DNA from: Candidatus Symbiopectobacterium sp. 'North America'
GTDB taxonomy: Bacteria > Pseudomonadota > Gammaproteobacteria > Enterobacterales > Enterobacteriaceae
Reading direction: 5' to 3'
DNA: 48,851 nt
Assembly (NCBI RefSeq): GCF_015762685.1
Contig: NZ_PEHF01000101.1
Span: 1 to 48,851, forward strand
Shown: positions 23,025-32,415 of the stretch, piece after piece
Layout: each line of letters begins with the position of its first letter
How positions within the stretch are numbered: the first letter of the stretch is position 1
Translations under genes and position numbers: made by a program
The notes under the pieces: generated by a model
Told to the model about the DNA's origin: nothing
Seen by the model: the letters and a program-made list of their open reading frames with translations, nothing else
The model's database searches: none

Positions 23025-24749
23025 ATGATAGAAAATAAAAAATTCCTATGTCATTTTGATGCTTTGGCTGTCGCCATTATAACTCTATTGATTTCTGGCT
23101 GTGCAGTGCAACGAATTAATGAGGTGCAATCCGACGCTAAAGATAATGGGATTAAAGCCTCCTCGCTTATAAAGCAAATGGGTGATAACAACCCGGTAGT
23201 TAATTTTACCAATAGTCAGTATGTCAACCCAAATCCACTGCCAAAACTTAAGTATGAAGCACCTGCAAAATTGGTAAATTGCACCGTGGTTTACAAAACC
23301 GCTCAGGCGCAGGACATTTTTCAATTTAGCCAAGATATGTCGGAGCAATGCCGGTATCGGTTTCGTGTCACACCTGATGCAGCTAGTTATCTCAGTGTTG
23401 GCGCAGGTTCGGGACTGCAAGGTAATGCAACACAGCGGTTATCCTCGGTTCCTTCCCCTGTCATATCAAACGCTATGCAGCCGTTAGCCTCATTTGGAAG
23501 CGGAGTTGGGCAAGACGCTGGGTCTGTAATCGCAGCCAGCAGCGGTAACACCAAAATTAGCAACATCAGCTATTCCGGGCCGTTAGGGGCATTGTTAGAT
23601 CAAGTGGTGGGACGCCTGGGGATATCCTGGAAGTACCAGGACGACATGGTGATCTTTTACTACCTGGAAACCCGTCGATTTGACATACAGCCCACAGATG
23701 CGAGCTATACGCTCACCGGCAGTGTCACCAGTGGCTTGTCTAATGCAACAGGGAGCGGTACTGGTTCTAGCGATTCCAGTACATCGGGTGTGTCAGGGTC
23801 TGGCGGCTCGATGATGAACTCGACGGTGAAGATGGGTAACAATCTTTATGAAGATCTCAATAAAACCGTTACCAGTATGCTCACTCCGGGTGTGGGCCGT
23901 ATAAGCCTAAACCAGACCACAGGCACCTTCATGGTGACAGATGTCCCGGAAGTGGTAAGCCGTATCGGGGAATATTTGACTGCTGAAAACAGTACGTTGA
24001 GCCGACAGGTGGTTTTCAAGGTAGTCACTTATACCCTTAACACAGATGTTTCAGATGTGGTCGGTATCGACTGGAACCTGGTCTATAAGTCGCTCAATAG
24101 CAATTATGGCATTAGCCTGGCCAACACGAACACAGGGATAGATAGCAGCGCCATCAGTGGCAACTTTAGCGTACTGGATACCGCGACAGGACGGGCTGCA
24201 CAGTTTGCCGGGTCATCGTTTTTACTCGATGCGCTATCAAAACAGGCTACGGTTTCTGACGTCAAAACCAATACTGTCATAACTACGAACATGGCCGCTG
24301 CGCCGGTGCTGTTCGGGCAACAGACAACCTACCTCAAAGAGGTTTCTACCACAGCTTATGCTACAGGTAACAGTACCGTACCTACCCAGACATTGACGCC
24401 AGGTAGCGTGACGACAGGAACAAATATCACCATTTTGCCTAAAATCCTGCGTGATTCTGACAGACTAATGCTTAACATGTTTATTGATATATCCAACCTT
24501 AAACAGTTCAGACAGCTCAATTCTAATACGCAGAAAATTGAGGGGCCTGATCTTGATACCATTTCATTACAACCGAGAGTTTGGCTAAAACCCGGTCAAA
24601 CTTTAATTATTACCGGGTTTGAACAAAATAAGGATGATTCGAATAAACAGGGCGTTGGTTCTCCCAATAATATTTTGTTTGGCGGGATGCTTTCTGGCGC
24701 GAAAACCAAAAAGAGTTTTGTGATAACGGTGACGCCTTATGTCAGTTAA
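23025..24749 (+). CDS. pilN: PilN-type outer-membrane secretin
   Basis: A 574-residue secretin lipoprotein (lipobox ISGC, residues 23-26). N-terminal periplasmic domain; Ser/Gly-rich middle (TGSGTGSSDSSTSG); then the secretin domain with VGRISLNQTTGTFMVTDVPEVVSRI, GTNITILPKILRDSDRLML and LQPRVWLKPGQTLIITGF. This is the R64 PilN / BfpB type: the ring through which the pilus leaves. The end overlaps pilO by 11 bases. Confidence 0.9.
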   Translation: MIENKKFLCHFDALAVAIITLLISGCAVQRINEVQSDAKDNGIKASSLIKQMGDNNPVVNFTNSQYVNPNPLPKLKYEAPAKLVNCTVVYKTAQAQDIFQFSQDMSEQCRYRFRVTPDAASYLSVGAGSGLQGNATQRLSSVPSPVISNAMQPLASFGSGVGQDAGSVIAASSGNTKISNISYSGPLGALLDQVVGRLGISWKYQDDMVIFYYLETRRFDIQPTDASYTLTGSVTSGLSNATGSGTGSSDSSTSGVSGSGGSMMNSTVKMGNNLYEDLNKTVTSMLTPGVGRISLNQTTGTFMVTDVPEVVSRIGEYLTAENSTLSRQVVFKVVTYTLNTDVSDVVGIDWNLVYKSLNSNYGISLANTNTGIDSSAISGNFSVLDTATGRAAQFAGSSFLLDALSKQATVSDVKTNTVITTNMAAAPVLFGQQTTYLKEVSTTAYATGNSTVPTQTLTPGSVTTGTNITILPKILRDSDRLMLNMFIDISNLKQFRQLNSNTQKIEGPDLDTISLQPRVWLKPGQTLIITGFEQNKDDSNKQGVGSPNNILFGGMLSGAKTKKSFVITVTPYVS

Positions 24750-26115
24750 ATTTCGCGGTAATAAGAAGGACAGTCAGCATAAGGTGATACCCGAAGATAC
24801 CCGTATTAGAGTGCTCAATTTTCATCATCAGCGGTTTGTCGTTGGCCTGGCCTGGGAAACCATCAAAGCCCAGCGCAACCTGATGAAGGAAGTACGTAAA
24901 ATCGGCAGGCAACGTAACCTCGATGTTGTAGCGATCCGGCAAGCTGATTCTATTCAAGCAGGGTTTGCTCCGAAAACAACGCAGCGTTTGCGCGGCGGCT
25001 ATTCTCTGATCGTCACACTGGCCTCACTATTAAACGGTTGCTGCATCGCTGTTGTACCGCTGGGGAAGAATGCACAGGACGAAGAAGAGTTTACGCTCGT
25101 TGGACGCACGGATAAGGGCGCTATCCATCCGATTTCAGATACCATCTATGCGGAAAATGCTATTCAGCAAGTCGTGGTTGACCTTAAACAAGAGTTGCGC
25201 GGCAATAAACAAGGGATGGAAATCCCGGTTTATGGCGATCAAAGCCGCTTCGCGTGGGTATCGGATGACCTAAATCTTCTTGACCTGCTGAATCCGGTAA
25301 ATATTAAGAAGGCATTTAAACTGAAGCCCCTGACTTGGGGGATGACCAAAGCGCAGTTAATCATGTTGGCAATTACGATTGTCCTGATAACCATCATCGG
25401 TTTGATAATCAATCAGTATTATGAGCAAAAGGCACAAGAAAGGCGTCAGCAAGTACTGGCGCAAATGAGATTGCAGGAAGAAATAAATAAAAAAGCCCGT
25501 TATCAGGCTGCGCTGGATAAATTAAAACATCCGTGGATCACTACTGCTTCAGTGAATGATTTTATCAAAGGGTGTCAGCATGATCTGCACAAATTGCATT
25601 TGTCTATTGAGGGCTGGGAACCCGCCACCGTGCTGTGTAATCAGTCAGGGATTAGTGCGAATTACAACCGTCCTGAAAACTCAGTGGCAACCTCGGATGC
25701 GTTTGTCAAAGCCATTAAGAAGATATACGGCACAGATGCGGATTTTAATATCACGCAAACGTCGATGTCAGCTTTCAGTGTTAACCGTAACCTTCCACCT
25801 AATGGCGATGACCCCTTACTGAATATGGGCGACCAGCTATTAGCAGTAATATCATTGTTTCAGTCGGTAAACATTCCTGCATCGTTTACGGCTGTACCCA
25901 TTAAAGAGGTTAAAACCAACGAGCAAGGTGAGGAGTTGCCGATGCAGGATTGGCAAGAATATACCTTTGAAGTGGAAACTAATGTGCCGCCCGATTTGAT
26001 TTTTAAATCGCGAGAACTTCATGGTGTGCGGCTAAATTCCATCATTTATACCCTTGGCGATAATGGCCGGTCTATTTCATACAAACTTGCGGGGTCCGTA
26101 TATGGCGCACGGTAA
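24739..26115 (+). CDS. pilO: PilO-type pilus assembly protein
   Basis: A 458-residue protein of the R64 PilO type. The N-terminal half is cytoplasmic (FVVGLAWETIKAQRNLMKEV; GFAPKTTQRLRGGYSLIVTL). One membrane helix (LIMLAITIVLITIIGLIINQYY, about 212-233) is followed by a charged coiled segment and a periplasmic domain. Links the cytoplasmic ATPase with the periplasm. Overlaps pilP by 14 bases. Confidence 0.85.
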   Translation: MSVKFRGNKKDSQHKVIPEDTRIRVLNFHHQRFVVGLAWETIKAQRNLMKEVRKIGRQRNLDVVAIRQADSIQAGFAPKTTQRLRGGYSLIVTLASLLNGCCIAVVPLGKNAQDEEEFTLVGRTDKGAIHPISDTIYAENAIQQVVVDLKQELRGNKQGMEIPVYGDQSRFAWVSDDLNLLDLLNPVNIKKAFKLKPLTWGMTKAQLIMLAITIVLITIIGLIINQYYEQKAQERRQQVLAQMRLQEEINKKARYQAALDKLKHPWITTASVNDFIKGCQHDLHKLHLSIEGWEPATVLCNQSGISANYNRPENSVATSDAFVKAIKKIYGTDADFNITQTSMSAFSVNRNLPPNGDDPLLNMGDQLLAVISLFQSVNIPASFTAVPIKEVKTNEQGEELPMQDWQEYTFEVETNVPPDLIFKSRELHGVRLNSIIYTLGDNGRSISYKLAGSVYGAR

Positions 26116-26536
26116 AGCCTTTTTGTTCAGTGTTGTTTTGATGTCATTTCCCCTGTTTGCGCTTGCAGCAGAGGGAACCATTGGCGATATCGATGATTTT
26201 CAGAAACAGCGTGTGCTGTATGAAGCCAAAGCTGCGGCAAACAAAGCCAAGGCAGCGGCGGAAGGATTTGATAGCACAAGCGGTGTGGCGCTGGGTGTGC
26301 GTCCAAACGCGGCTGCTGGGGTGAACGGTCAAGCCAACATAGCGACCGTTGATACGGTTCCTCGCCTGGTCAAAATCAATGGCAGAAGGGCGATCATTAG
26401 CCTCGCCAACGGCAATACAACGTCGGTGGAGTCCGGGCAATTATTACCGGGCGGGCAGTGGCTAATCATGAGTATCGGGCTGGATGGCGTAAAAATAAAA
26501 AACACGGCGACACAATCTATTCAGATGCTTAATTGA
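26102..26536 (+). CDS. pilP: PilP-type periplasmic pilus protein
   Basis: A 144-residue exported protein from ATG 26102, inside the end of pilO. Signal peptide MAHGKAFLFSVVLMSFPLFALA. Then EGTIGDIDDFQKQRVLYEAKAAANKAKAAAE (helical) and a compact end (VPRLVKINGRRAIISLANG, LLPGGQWLIMSIGLDGVKI), the R64 PilP pattern. Confidence 0.87.
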   Translation: MAHGKAFLFSVVLMSFPLFALAAEGTIGDIDDFQKQRVLYEAKAAANKAKAAAEGFDSTSGVALGVRPNAAAGVNGQANIATVDTVPRLVKINGRRAIISLANGNTTSVESGQLLPGGQWLIMSIGLDGVKIKNTATQSIQMLN

Positions 26537-26545
26537 GGTGTCATT

Positions 26546-28090
26546 ATGCAATTTTCTGAAAAAACGCATAACATTGTCAGTCTTCCTAAAATACTTAATG
26601 GAGAGGTGTTTTCACCAGAAATACAAGACAATGTTAGACTGCTTAAAGATAATCAAACTAGCGATTACACCCTGTTCGTCATGGAACAGTTGGACGGCAA
26701 TACACAGTTTTTTGATTTAACTAAGAATTTGCGTAAAAAAGATATTAGGCCGATGGTGAATTGGGTTAGTCGGGAATATATTAAAAAAATTTCTGATTCT
26801 TTTAGTTCTGCCGAATCTGCTAATAACGATTCACAAACCGATGCACAGCAACGGGTATTAGATATTATTAAATATGCCGTTGAATTACGTGCATCAGATA
26901 TCCATTTTCGTATTGAATCGACTTTTTTTAAAGTGCTGTTTCGCATCGATGGCGTACTCCGGGTTATGCGTAAATTTGAAGCGTCTGCAGAAGAAGGGAA
27001 AATGCTGATTCAGACGCTTTATAACTCCATGTGTGATGAACGCAGTGAAAGTACATTTAGCTATAACGAACCCACAGATGCAAAAATTCGCGAGGTGTTT
27101 GTAGCTCCGTTCGGTTTGAGCACAGGGCGTTTTGCCAGCCGCCCAGGTAGTGTCGGCACGATATTAGTGGTGGTGAGGCTGATAAGCCGCCGTAAATCGC
27201 AGTTGGAGCTTGAATCCCTTGGTTTAACCGTAAAACAAACCGTGTCCATCAGGCGTGCGCTATCCAAACCAAATGGCGTTATCTTCTCCAGTGGGCCTAC
27301 TGGTCACGGTAAATCAACCTTATCCCAGTGTATGGCCGAAAGCCTGCTTCGAGATAATCCGGGTATCAATCTGGTCACGGTGGAAGACCCGATTGAGTCA
27401 CCGATAGCCGGTGCGGTGCAAACCCCATTAATTATCGCTGACCGTAGCGATAGGGCATTAATGGGCCGCGCCTATTCAAAAGCAATCTCTAACCTAATGC
27501 GCCTCGATCCGGATTGCATCTACATCGGTGAGGTGCGGGACAGCACATCAGCCACTGGTGTTATTGAGTCAGCGCAAACTGGCCATAGCGTGATTACCAC
27601 GATACATACCAGTTATCCGATAGACATTATCCAGCGCTTGCGTCGTTTAGGTGTTGATCAGGATTTGCTGACTGATGCCACGCTGATCACCTGTCTGATT
27701 GGGCTAAGGCTAACCCCGTTACTGTGTCCGCAATGTAAAAAATCGTACAGTGATCATAAAGAGAGTATCGATGTCAGCATTCGAAGTCTTATTGAACAAT
27801 ACACCACGACGGACACGGTGTTTTTAATCAATGATGATGGCTGTAAACACTGTGACTATACCGGTATTAATGGTCGTACAGGGGTTTTTGAAGTTATAGA
27901 GACAGATTATAAATTCATGCAATTGTATGGGGATAAGGGGAAAATTGAAGCCTGGGATTATTGGCGTAAGAAGGGTGGTGAGACGTTATGTGAAAATATA
28001 ACTAGATTGATTAATTTAGGTAGGGTTGATCCTGTTTTAGCGCATAAAAATATATGTAATCTAGACAGGGATGATAAATTACATGAATAG
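26546..28090 (+). CDS. pilQ: PilQ-type pilus assembly ATPase
   Basis: A 514-residue GspE/PilB-family ATPase. An N-terminal dimer domain ends with YAVELRASDIHFRI. Walker A FSSGPTGHGKSTLS is near residue 250, the Asp box is NLVTVEDPIESP, Walker B is LDPDCIYIGEVRDSTSA, and the His box is TGHSVITTIHTS. A four-Cys metal site is seen as CPQCK and CKHC near the C-terminus, typical of assembly ATPases. Powers pilus extension. Confidence 0.92.
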   Translation: MQFSEKTHNIVSLPKILNGEVFSPEIQDNVRLLKDNQTSDYTLFVMEQLDGNTQFFDLTKNLRKKDIRPMVNWVSREYIKKISDSFSSAESANNDSQTDAQQRVLDIIKYAVELRASDIHFRIESTFFKVLFRIDGVLRVMRKFEASAEEGKMLIQTLYNSMCDERSESTFSYNEPTDAKIREVFVAPFGLSTGRFASRPGSVGTILVVVRLISRRKSQLELESLGLTVKQTVSIRRALSKPNGVIFSSGPTGHGKSTLSQCMAESLLRDNPGINLVTVEDPIESPIAGAVQTPLIIADRSDRALMGRAYSKAISNLMRLDPDCIYIGEVRDSTSATGVIESAQTGHSVITTIHTSYPIDIIQRLRRLGVDQDLLTDATLITCLIGLRLTPLLCPQCKKSYSDHKESIDVSIRSLIEQYTTTDTVFLINDDGCKHCDYTGINGRTGVFEVIETDYKFMQLYGDKGKIEAWDYWRKKGGETLCENITRLINLGRVDPVLAHKNICNLDRDDKLHE

Positions 28091-29150
28091 CTTTGAACGG
28101 TATATCTATCAGAAAACATTTAGTGCCTCTGACCGTATCGAGATTTATGATAGCTTTCGACAATATCAACTAGATGGGCTGAGTGCTGAAGAAACCTTTA
28201 ACAAACTAATTGCAAACTATACTCGTAGGGGGAAAAACCCAGGTAATGCTATAGGTAAAATATTGATAGAATGCAGCCAAAATTTACGTGCTGGATTTTC
28301 GCTATCTGAATCTCTTAGAGAATGGTTGCCCGACCAGGAGTTTAGCATTATTGAAGCTTGTGAGGTTTCAGGCAATCTCACGGAGGGCTTTTTAAATGCA
28401 ATGTTTATTGCAGAAGGCACCGCAAAAATGACACGCGCAGTAAAAACGGCTGCACTGATCATGTCATACATGTTTTCTCTTGCGTTCAGTGTCATTGTTT
28501 TGTTTTGCCTCTTATTGGTGCCGACTATTAAATCTGCAGTCCCATTAGATAAATGGAATGGATTGCAATTAGCGGTGTGGTACTTTTATGTATTGATTAC
28601 TGAATATTGGTATCTGCTTGTTGCGGCTTTTGTTATTACTCTATATGTGGTTAGTAAGTCACTAAAAAATTGGCGGGGGAGTATTCGTTTTGTTTTCGAT
28701 AATATTCCTCCGTATTCGATTTATAAACGTGTTAACGGTGCGGTATTTATTATTAATGTCAATGCCATGTTGTCGGCAGGAATACCAATGGAAGATGCCA
28801 TTCGTAAAATGGTCGATTCTTGCCAATCGCCCTGGTTGCTTGAACGGTTGCAATCAACACTAAACGCGATTAATTCAGGAGAGGAAAACCTAGGGACGGC
28901 GTTGGATGTTACCGGTTATGAATTTCCCGGTGAAGAAGCCATTATCAAAATGCAAAGTCTGTTTGAAACCTCAAACCGGGAAGGATCTCTTAAACGTTAC
29001 GCCAATAAATGGTTAGAGAAAACAATCAATGCAGTAGAAAACACAGGGGAAGTTATCAGAAATATCAGCATTATCGGTTGTGCTCTTATCATCGTTTTAC
29101 TCATCGTCGTTATGTATGACTTGCTCCAGCAAGCGTTCTTTTTTAAATAA
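28083..29150 (+). CDS. pilR: PilR-type inner-membrane platform protein
   Basis: A 355-residue GspF/PilC-family protein with three hydrophobic segments (MSYMFSLAFSVIVLFCLLLV; YWYLLVAAFVITLYVV; IIGCALIIVLLIVVMYDLL) and the family block FSIIEACEVSGNLTEGF. ATG 28083 is preferred over ATG 28071 because AGGGA lies at 28067-28071. Its start lies within the end of pilQ (8-base overlap). Confidence 0.9.
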   Translation: MNSFERYIYQKTFSASDRIEIYDSFRQYQLDGLSAEETFNKLIANYTRRGKNPGNAIGKILIECSQNLRAGFSLSESLREWLPDQEFSIIEACEVSGNLTEGFLNAMFIAEGTAKMTRAVKTAALIMSYMFSLAFSVIVLFCLLLVPTIKSAVPLDKWNGLQLAVWYFYVLITEYWYLLVAAFVITLYVVSKSLKNWRGSIRFVFDNIPPYSIYKRVNGAVFIINVNAMLSAGIPMEDAIRKMVDSCQSPWLLERLQSTLNAINSGEENLGTALDVTGYEFPGEEAIIKMQSLFETSNREGSLKRYANKWLEKTINAVENTGEVIRNISIIGCALIIVLLIVVMYDLLQQAFFFK

Positions 29151-29158
29151 GGAATAAT

Positions 29159-29665
29159 ATGAAAATCGTCAAAATCAAACGTGGTGTTGCTAACATTACC
29201 GATTCAGTTGTTTCGCTCGGCATAGCGTTGGTATTAATTGGTGTGGTGCTCGGGTTGTCATATATTGCCTATAATAAATTTTATGCAACGTCAGAAGTCA
29301 CTCTGATTACTAACCTTATAACAGAAACAAAACAAAGCCGAAGCAGCAATGGATACGGCACCAGTGATTATACAACGATGTTGATTCAGTCTGGTGCTGT
29401 TCCAAAAAGCTCTGTGTCATCTGGGAAAATTGTAAACCGCTCCGGTGGGGAAATTACAGTGAAGGGCGCGGGCATTGGATTTACGGTTACTGATACTCTA
29501 TTAGCGAATAGTGATTGCATCAGATTGGCGTCGCAGTTGGGAACATCTGAAATGGCTTCGACAAAAATCAATGGTCAGTCTATTACCGGTGAAGTGACTG
29601 CTGTTGCGGCAACAGCGGCTTGTACCACGGACAGTAATACCGTGGTATTTACTACAAAATCCTGA
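29159..29665 (+). CDS. pilS: PilS-type major type IVb prepilin
   Basis: A 168-residue prepilin. The short basic leader MKIVKIKRG is followed by VANITDSVVSLGIALVLIGV, the hydrophobic N-terminal helix. The cleavage point is inferred after Gly9. Most type IV pilins have Glu at position +5; here it is Thr with Asp at +6. C-terminal domain: two Cys (NSDCIRLA, TAACTTD) form the probable disulfide loop. Followed by a hairpin that could end part of the transcripts and so raise pilin yield over downstream genes. Confidence 0.85.
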   Translation: MKIVKIKRGVANITDSVVSLGIALVLIGVVLGLSYIAYNKFYATSEVTLITNLITETKQSRSSNGYGTSDYTTMLIQSGAVPKSSVSSGKIVNRSGGEITVKGAGIGFTVTDTLLANSDCIRLASQLGTSEMASTKINGQSITGEVTAVAATAACTTDSNTVVFTTKS

Positions 29666-29674
29666 TGTATGCCT

Positions 29675-29702
29675 TGCCCCGCTATCGCGGGGCATTATTC
29701 TT
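29675..29702 (+). terminator. Hairpin after pilS (partial terminator or processing site)
   Basis: TGCCCCGC-TATC-GCGGGGCA, perfect 8-bp stem, followed by TTATTCTTC. Lies inside an operon, so partial termination or RNA stabilisation of the pilin message is likely. Confidence 0.7.
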
Positions 29703-29726
29703 CAAAATTCATATATAAGGGATGAG

Positions 29727-30665
29727 ATGACAACATTGAAAGAAATCAGCTTTATTGATTTATATCTTGGCCCTGATTATGCAGAATTAAAAGGTATGTC
29801 TGGCGCAAGTTCATACTTAATTGATTTGCCAGATGGATGCAATGAAGATGCGCTTATCCTTAAACAAAAGTGTGTTGACTATCTGCATAACACAGCTAAA
29901 ACAGAATTCGCACTATTTTATGATGATCGTCTTTATCGTGTAACTGTCTCATCAAATATTTTTGGTGGGGAAAATTTTGTTATCCGACAAACGCCAGCAA
30001 ATATCATCCCGTTTACCGACATCCCTTTTACGAGCATCATTCGTCGTTCTGTCGAACTTACCGGCGCTACCGGACTGTTTTTGATAGCGGGTGAAATGGG
30101 AAGTGGTAAAACCACAACGGCATCTTCTGTGTTGCAACATCGAATCTTAACTACGTCGAATTTGGGCGTTTCGATTGAAGATCCGATAGAAACGCTGCTA
30201 CAAGGTAGGCATGGTAATGGGCGCTGTTTGCAGCTGGAAGTCGGTGAAAATGAAACCTATGCTACAGCGACAAAAAAAGCGTGGAGAATGGGCGCTACGT
30301 CGTTTTTGTTGGGTGAAATTCGTGATGGTCCAACAGCACATGAAGTATTAAAAGCCTCACTGAGTATGTTTGTGGTTTCAACCATCCATGCATCCTCTAT
30401 TACGGAGGCGATAGAACGCTACATTATGTTTTGCGAAGAAATTAATAATTCATCTAAAGCTATTGTTGCCAATACTTTATTTATTGTTGCTCACCAAACC
30501 ATGATGCTTACCAAACGCGGTGATGTTTTCGCTGGGCGTGCAATTGATATCAACGCCTACAATCTAAAAAATTGCCAACAAGCGCATGCGATCAGAACCA
30601 AAATTGCACAGGGTAGCTATCAAGCTTTATCCGATGAGTTTAGCGGCATTAAATACACGTTGTAG
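29727..30665 (+). CDS. Second pilus ATPase, PilT-like
   Basis: A 312-residue secretion ATPase, much shorter than pilQ. Walker A IAGEMGSGKTTTASS is near residue 121; Asp box LGVSIEDPIETLL; Walker B FLLGEIRDGPTAHEVL; His box STIHASSITEAIERY. It lacks the Cys cluster of assembly ATPases. Size and motifs resemble PilT-type retraction ATPases. R64 has no such gene between pilS and pilV (its PilT is a transglycosylase). AAGGG precedes ATG 29727. If it retracts the pilus, it could pull mating cells together. Confidence 0.8.
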   Translation: MTTLKEISFIDLYLGPDYAELKGMSGASSYLIDLPDGCNEDALILKQKCVDYLHNTAKTEFALFYDDRLYRVTVSSNIFGGENFVIRQTPANIIPFTDIPFTSIIRRSVELTGATGLFLIAGEMGSGKTTTASSVLQHRILTTSNLGVSIEDPIETLLQGRHGNGRCLQLEVGENETYATATKKAWRMGATSFLLGEIRDGPTAHEVLKASLSMFVVSTIHASSITEAIERYIMFCEEINNSSKAIVANTLFIVAHQTMMLTKRGDVFAGRAIDINAYNLKNCQQAHAIRTKIAQGSYQALSDEFSGIKYTL

Positions 30666-30674
30666 GGAGAAGTC

Positions 30675-31982
30675 ATGTTAAAACGAGGTGTTTATCAAAC
30701 TACTGATGCCATCGTCGCTATTACGTTATTGTTGGCCATAATGGCAGGTATTATTATCCCGCTTGGAAATTGGCTGACTGACGAATACCGAGTCACTATC
30801 GCCGCAGACCATGCTAAGCGAGTAAGAAACGCGGTTACTGCGTTTATCAAAGATAACCATGATGTTATCGCAACTCAGGCTAGCTCCGGCAGCCCGTATG
30901 TGTTTAGCGTTTCAGATTTGATCACGGCGGGCTATCTTCCTTCCGGGTTTTCGCAAAGCAATAATTTTTCTGCGTCCTACCAAACTCGCGTCTATCAACC
31001 CGTGGTAAATAAATTCCATACCATGACGTTTTTAACCGGCGGTGTCAGCTTATCAAAAAGCCTGGCACGGAAGTTGGCCATACGCATCGGAGGGGAAGGC
31101 GGGGTCATAGATGGCAGCGAGGCTAAAGGCGCGTTAGGGGCCTGGACAGAAAACCTGTCAGCGTTCGGGGGGTATAACCCTGGTGACGGTAGCGTCGTCA
31201 TGGCGGGGTTCTATGACGACGGTAATGTGGTGAATGACTATCTATATCGAAAAGCGTTACCTGGCCATCCTGAACTGAACACGATGCAGACGGCGCTCAA
31301 TATGGGCGGCAATGATGTTAACAATGCCAACAGCGTTAACGCAGCGAACGTGACCGCTAGCGGCTGGTTTCGCAGTACCGGTGATACCGGCTGGTACAAC
31401 GAGAAGCACGGCGGCGGCTTGTATATGAATGATGATACCTGGATGAGAGTCTACAACAACAAATCCATCTATACCGAGGGCGCGGTTCGGGCTGGCACTA
31501 TGCAATCTGATGGACGTCTGACCGCAAAAGAGTATATCCAGATTGAGGGCCTCGCCACCGCTAAAGCTGCTTGTCCTTCAAATGGATTAATGGGGCGTAA
31601 TACCGCTGGGGCAATTTTGGTTTGTAAAGATCTGGTCTGGACCGAAAACGAGAGCAGTACGTTGGTATCTACTGCAACCATCGCCAATGGCTCAAGCTTC
31701 ATGTGTAAGAGTGGGCCAAGTGGCCGCATTCTCGTCACGGGTTATGCGAATTGGTTAGTGTCCTACGGCGTGTATTGGATGAACGCGAATCTTTATGCCA
31801 ATGGCGTTTTAGTTGCAACCGACAACACCGCCGCGTTCGAGTACGATCATGGGCGTGCGTCTGGCACCAGTGTGACGTTATTTTATGTGCAAGCGACACA
31901 GCCAAACACAGATGCGACTTTCTCATTGACAGCAACGGATAGCTACTTACAAAAAGTCAGTTATTCCTGCGTAGGAGCATAA
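30675..31982 (+). CDS. pilV: PilV-type minor pilin / tip adhesin
   Basis: A 435-residue prepilin-like protein with MLKRG as leader and VYQTTDAIVAITLLLAIMAGI as helix. It then has the R64 PilV N-terminal (shufflon-protein) region, including GFYDDGNVVNDYLYRKALPGHPELN and NNANSVNAANVTASGWFRS, and a C-terminal receptor-type domain with Cys residues (SNGLMGRNTAGAILVCKD; SSFMCKSGPSGR; VSYSCVGA). In R64 the C-terminus is switched by a shufflon; here no inverted sfx-like repeats or Rci recombinase follow, so the tip is fixed. Confidence 0.87.
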   Translation: MLKRGVYQTTDAIVAITLLLAIMAGIIIPLGNWLTDEYRVTIAADHAKRVRNAVTAFIKDNHDVIATQASSGSPYVFSVSDLITAGYLPSGFSQSNNFSASYQTRVYQPVVNKFHTMTFLTGGVSLSKSLARKLAIRIGGEGGVIDGSEAKGALGAWTENLSAFGGYNPGDGSVVMAGFYDDGNVVNDYLYRKALPGHPELNTMQTALNMGGNDVNNANSVNAANVTASGWFRSTGDTGWYNEKHGGGLYMNDDTWMRVYNNKSIYTEGAVRAGTMQSDGRLTAKEYIQIEGLATAKAACPSNGLMGRNTAGAILVCKDLVWTENESSTLVSTATIANGSSFMCKSGPSGRILVTGYANWLVSYGVYWMNANLYANGVLVATDNTAAFEYDHGRASGTSVTLFYVQATQPNTDATFSLTATDSYLQKVSYSCVGA

Positions 31983-31995
31983 GGAGTGTTGGGCT

Positions 31996-32415
31996 ATGAA
32001 AACTACATATATCATTCTGTTTTTTTTAATGGTCATCGTTTCACTCACAGGAATGTTATCAAGCAAAAATTCGCTTGATATTACCCAAGCAGATATCAGC
32101 GCTAAGAACTTTGTGAATTATGTTTTGGCGTTTGATGAATATCTATTATCTCATGATGTCATCAATGGTGACGTAACCAATGACGTTGTGATCCCGACAT
32201 GGTTGCCGGTGAACAGCGAGATAAAAATGATAATTAGCGCAGGCTATGGTTATATTTTTATGCCATCGTCACCGGGGATGCTAGCCAATGTGCAGCAGAT
32301 TACAGGTAACAGCGCTATGGTAGGTGTAAGCGATAGTGCAAGTATAAGTACGCCATTAGGGGCAATTGCAAAGCCCGCTTTCATTCCATCAGGGTATATT
32401 GTCTATGTGAGATGA
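31996..32415 (+). CDS. pilM: PilM-like pilus protein
   Basis: A 139-residue protein with one N-terminal membrane helix (IILFFLMVIVSLTGML, about 5-20) and then ISAKNFVNYVLAFDEYL and a C-terminal GAIAKPAFIPSGYIVYVR. This matches the size and pattern of R64 PilM. In R64 it lies before pilN; here it follows pilV. Ends in ATGA with the peptidase gene. Confidence 0.7.
   Translation: MKTTYIILFFLMVIVSLTGMLSSKNSLDITQADISAKNFVNYVLAFDEYLLSHDVINGDVTNDVVIPTWLPVNSEIKMIISAGYGYIFMPSSPGMLANVQQITGNSAMVGVSDSASISTPLGAIAKPAFIPSGYIVYVR

Noticed and set aside
30675..31995. A shufflon or invertible segment at the end of pilV
   Set aside because: I looked for repeated or inverted sfx-like sequences and an Rci-type recombinase after pilV; pilM follows directly. 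The only tyrosine recombinase (4595-5416) is ResD-like and far away.
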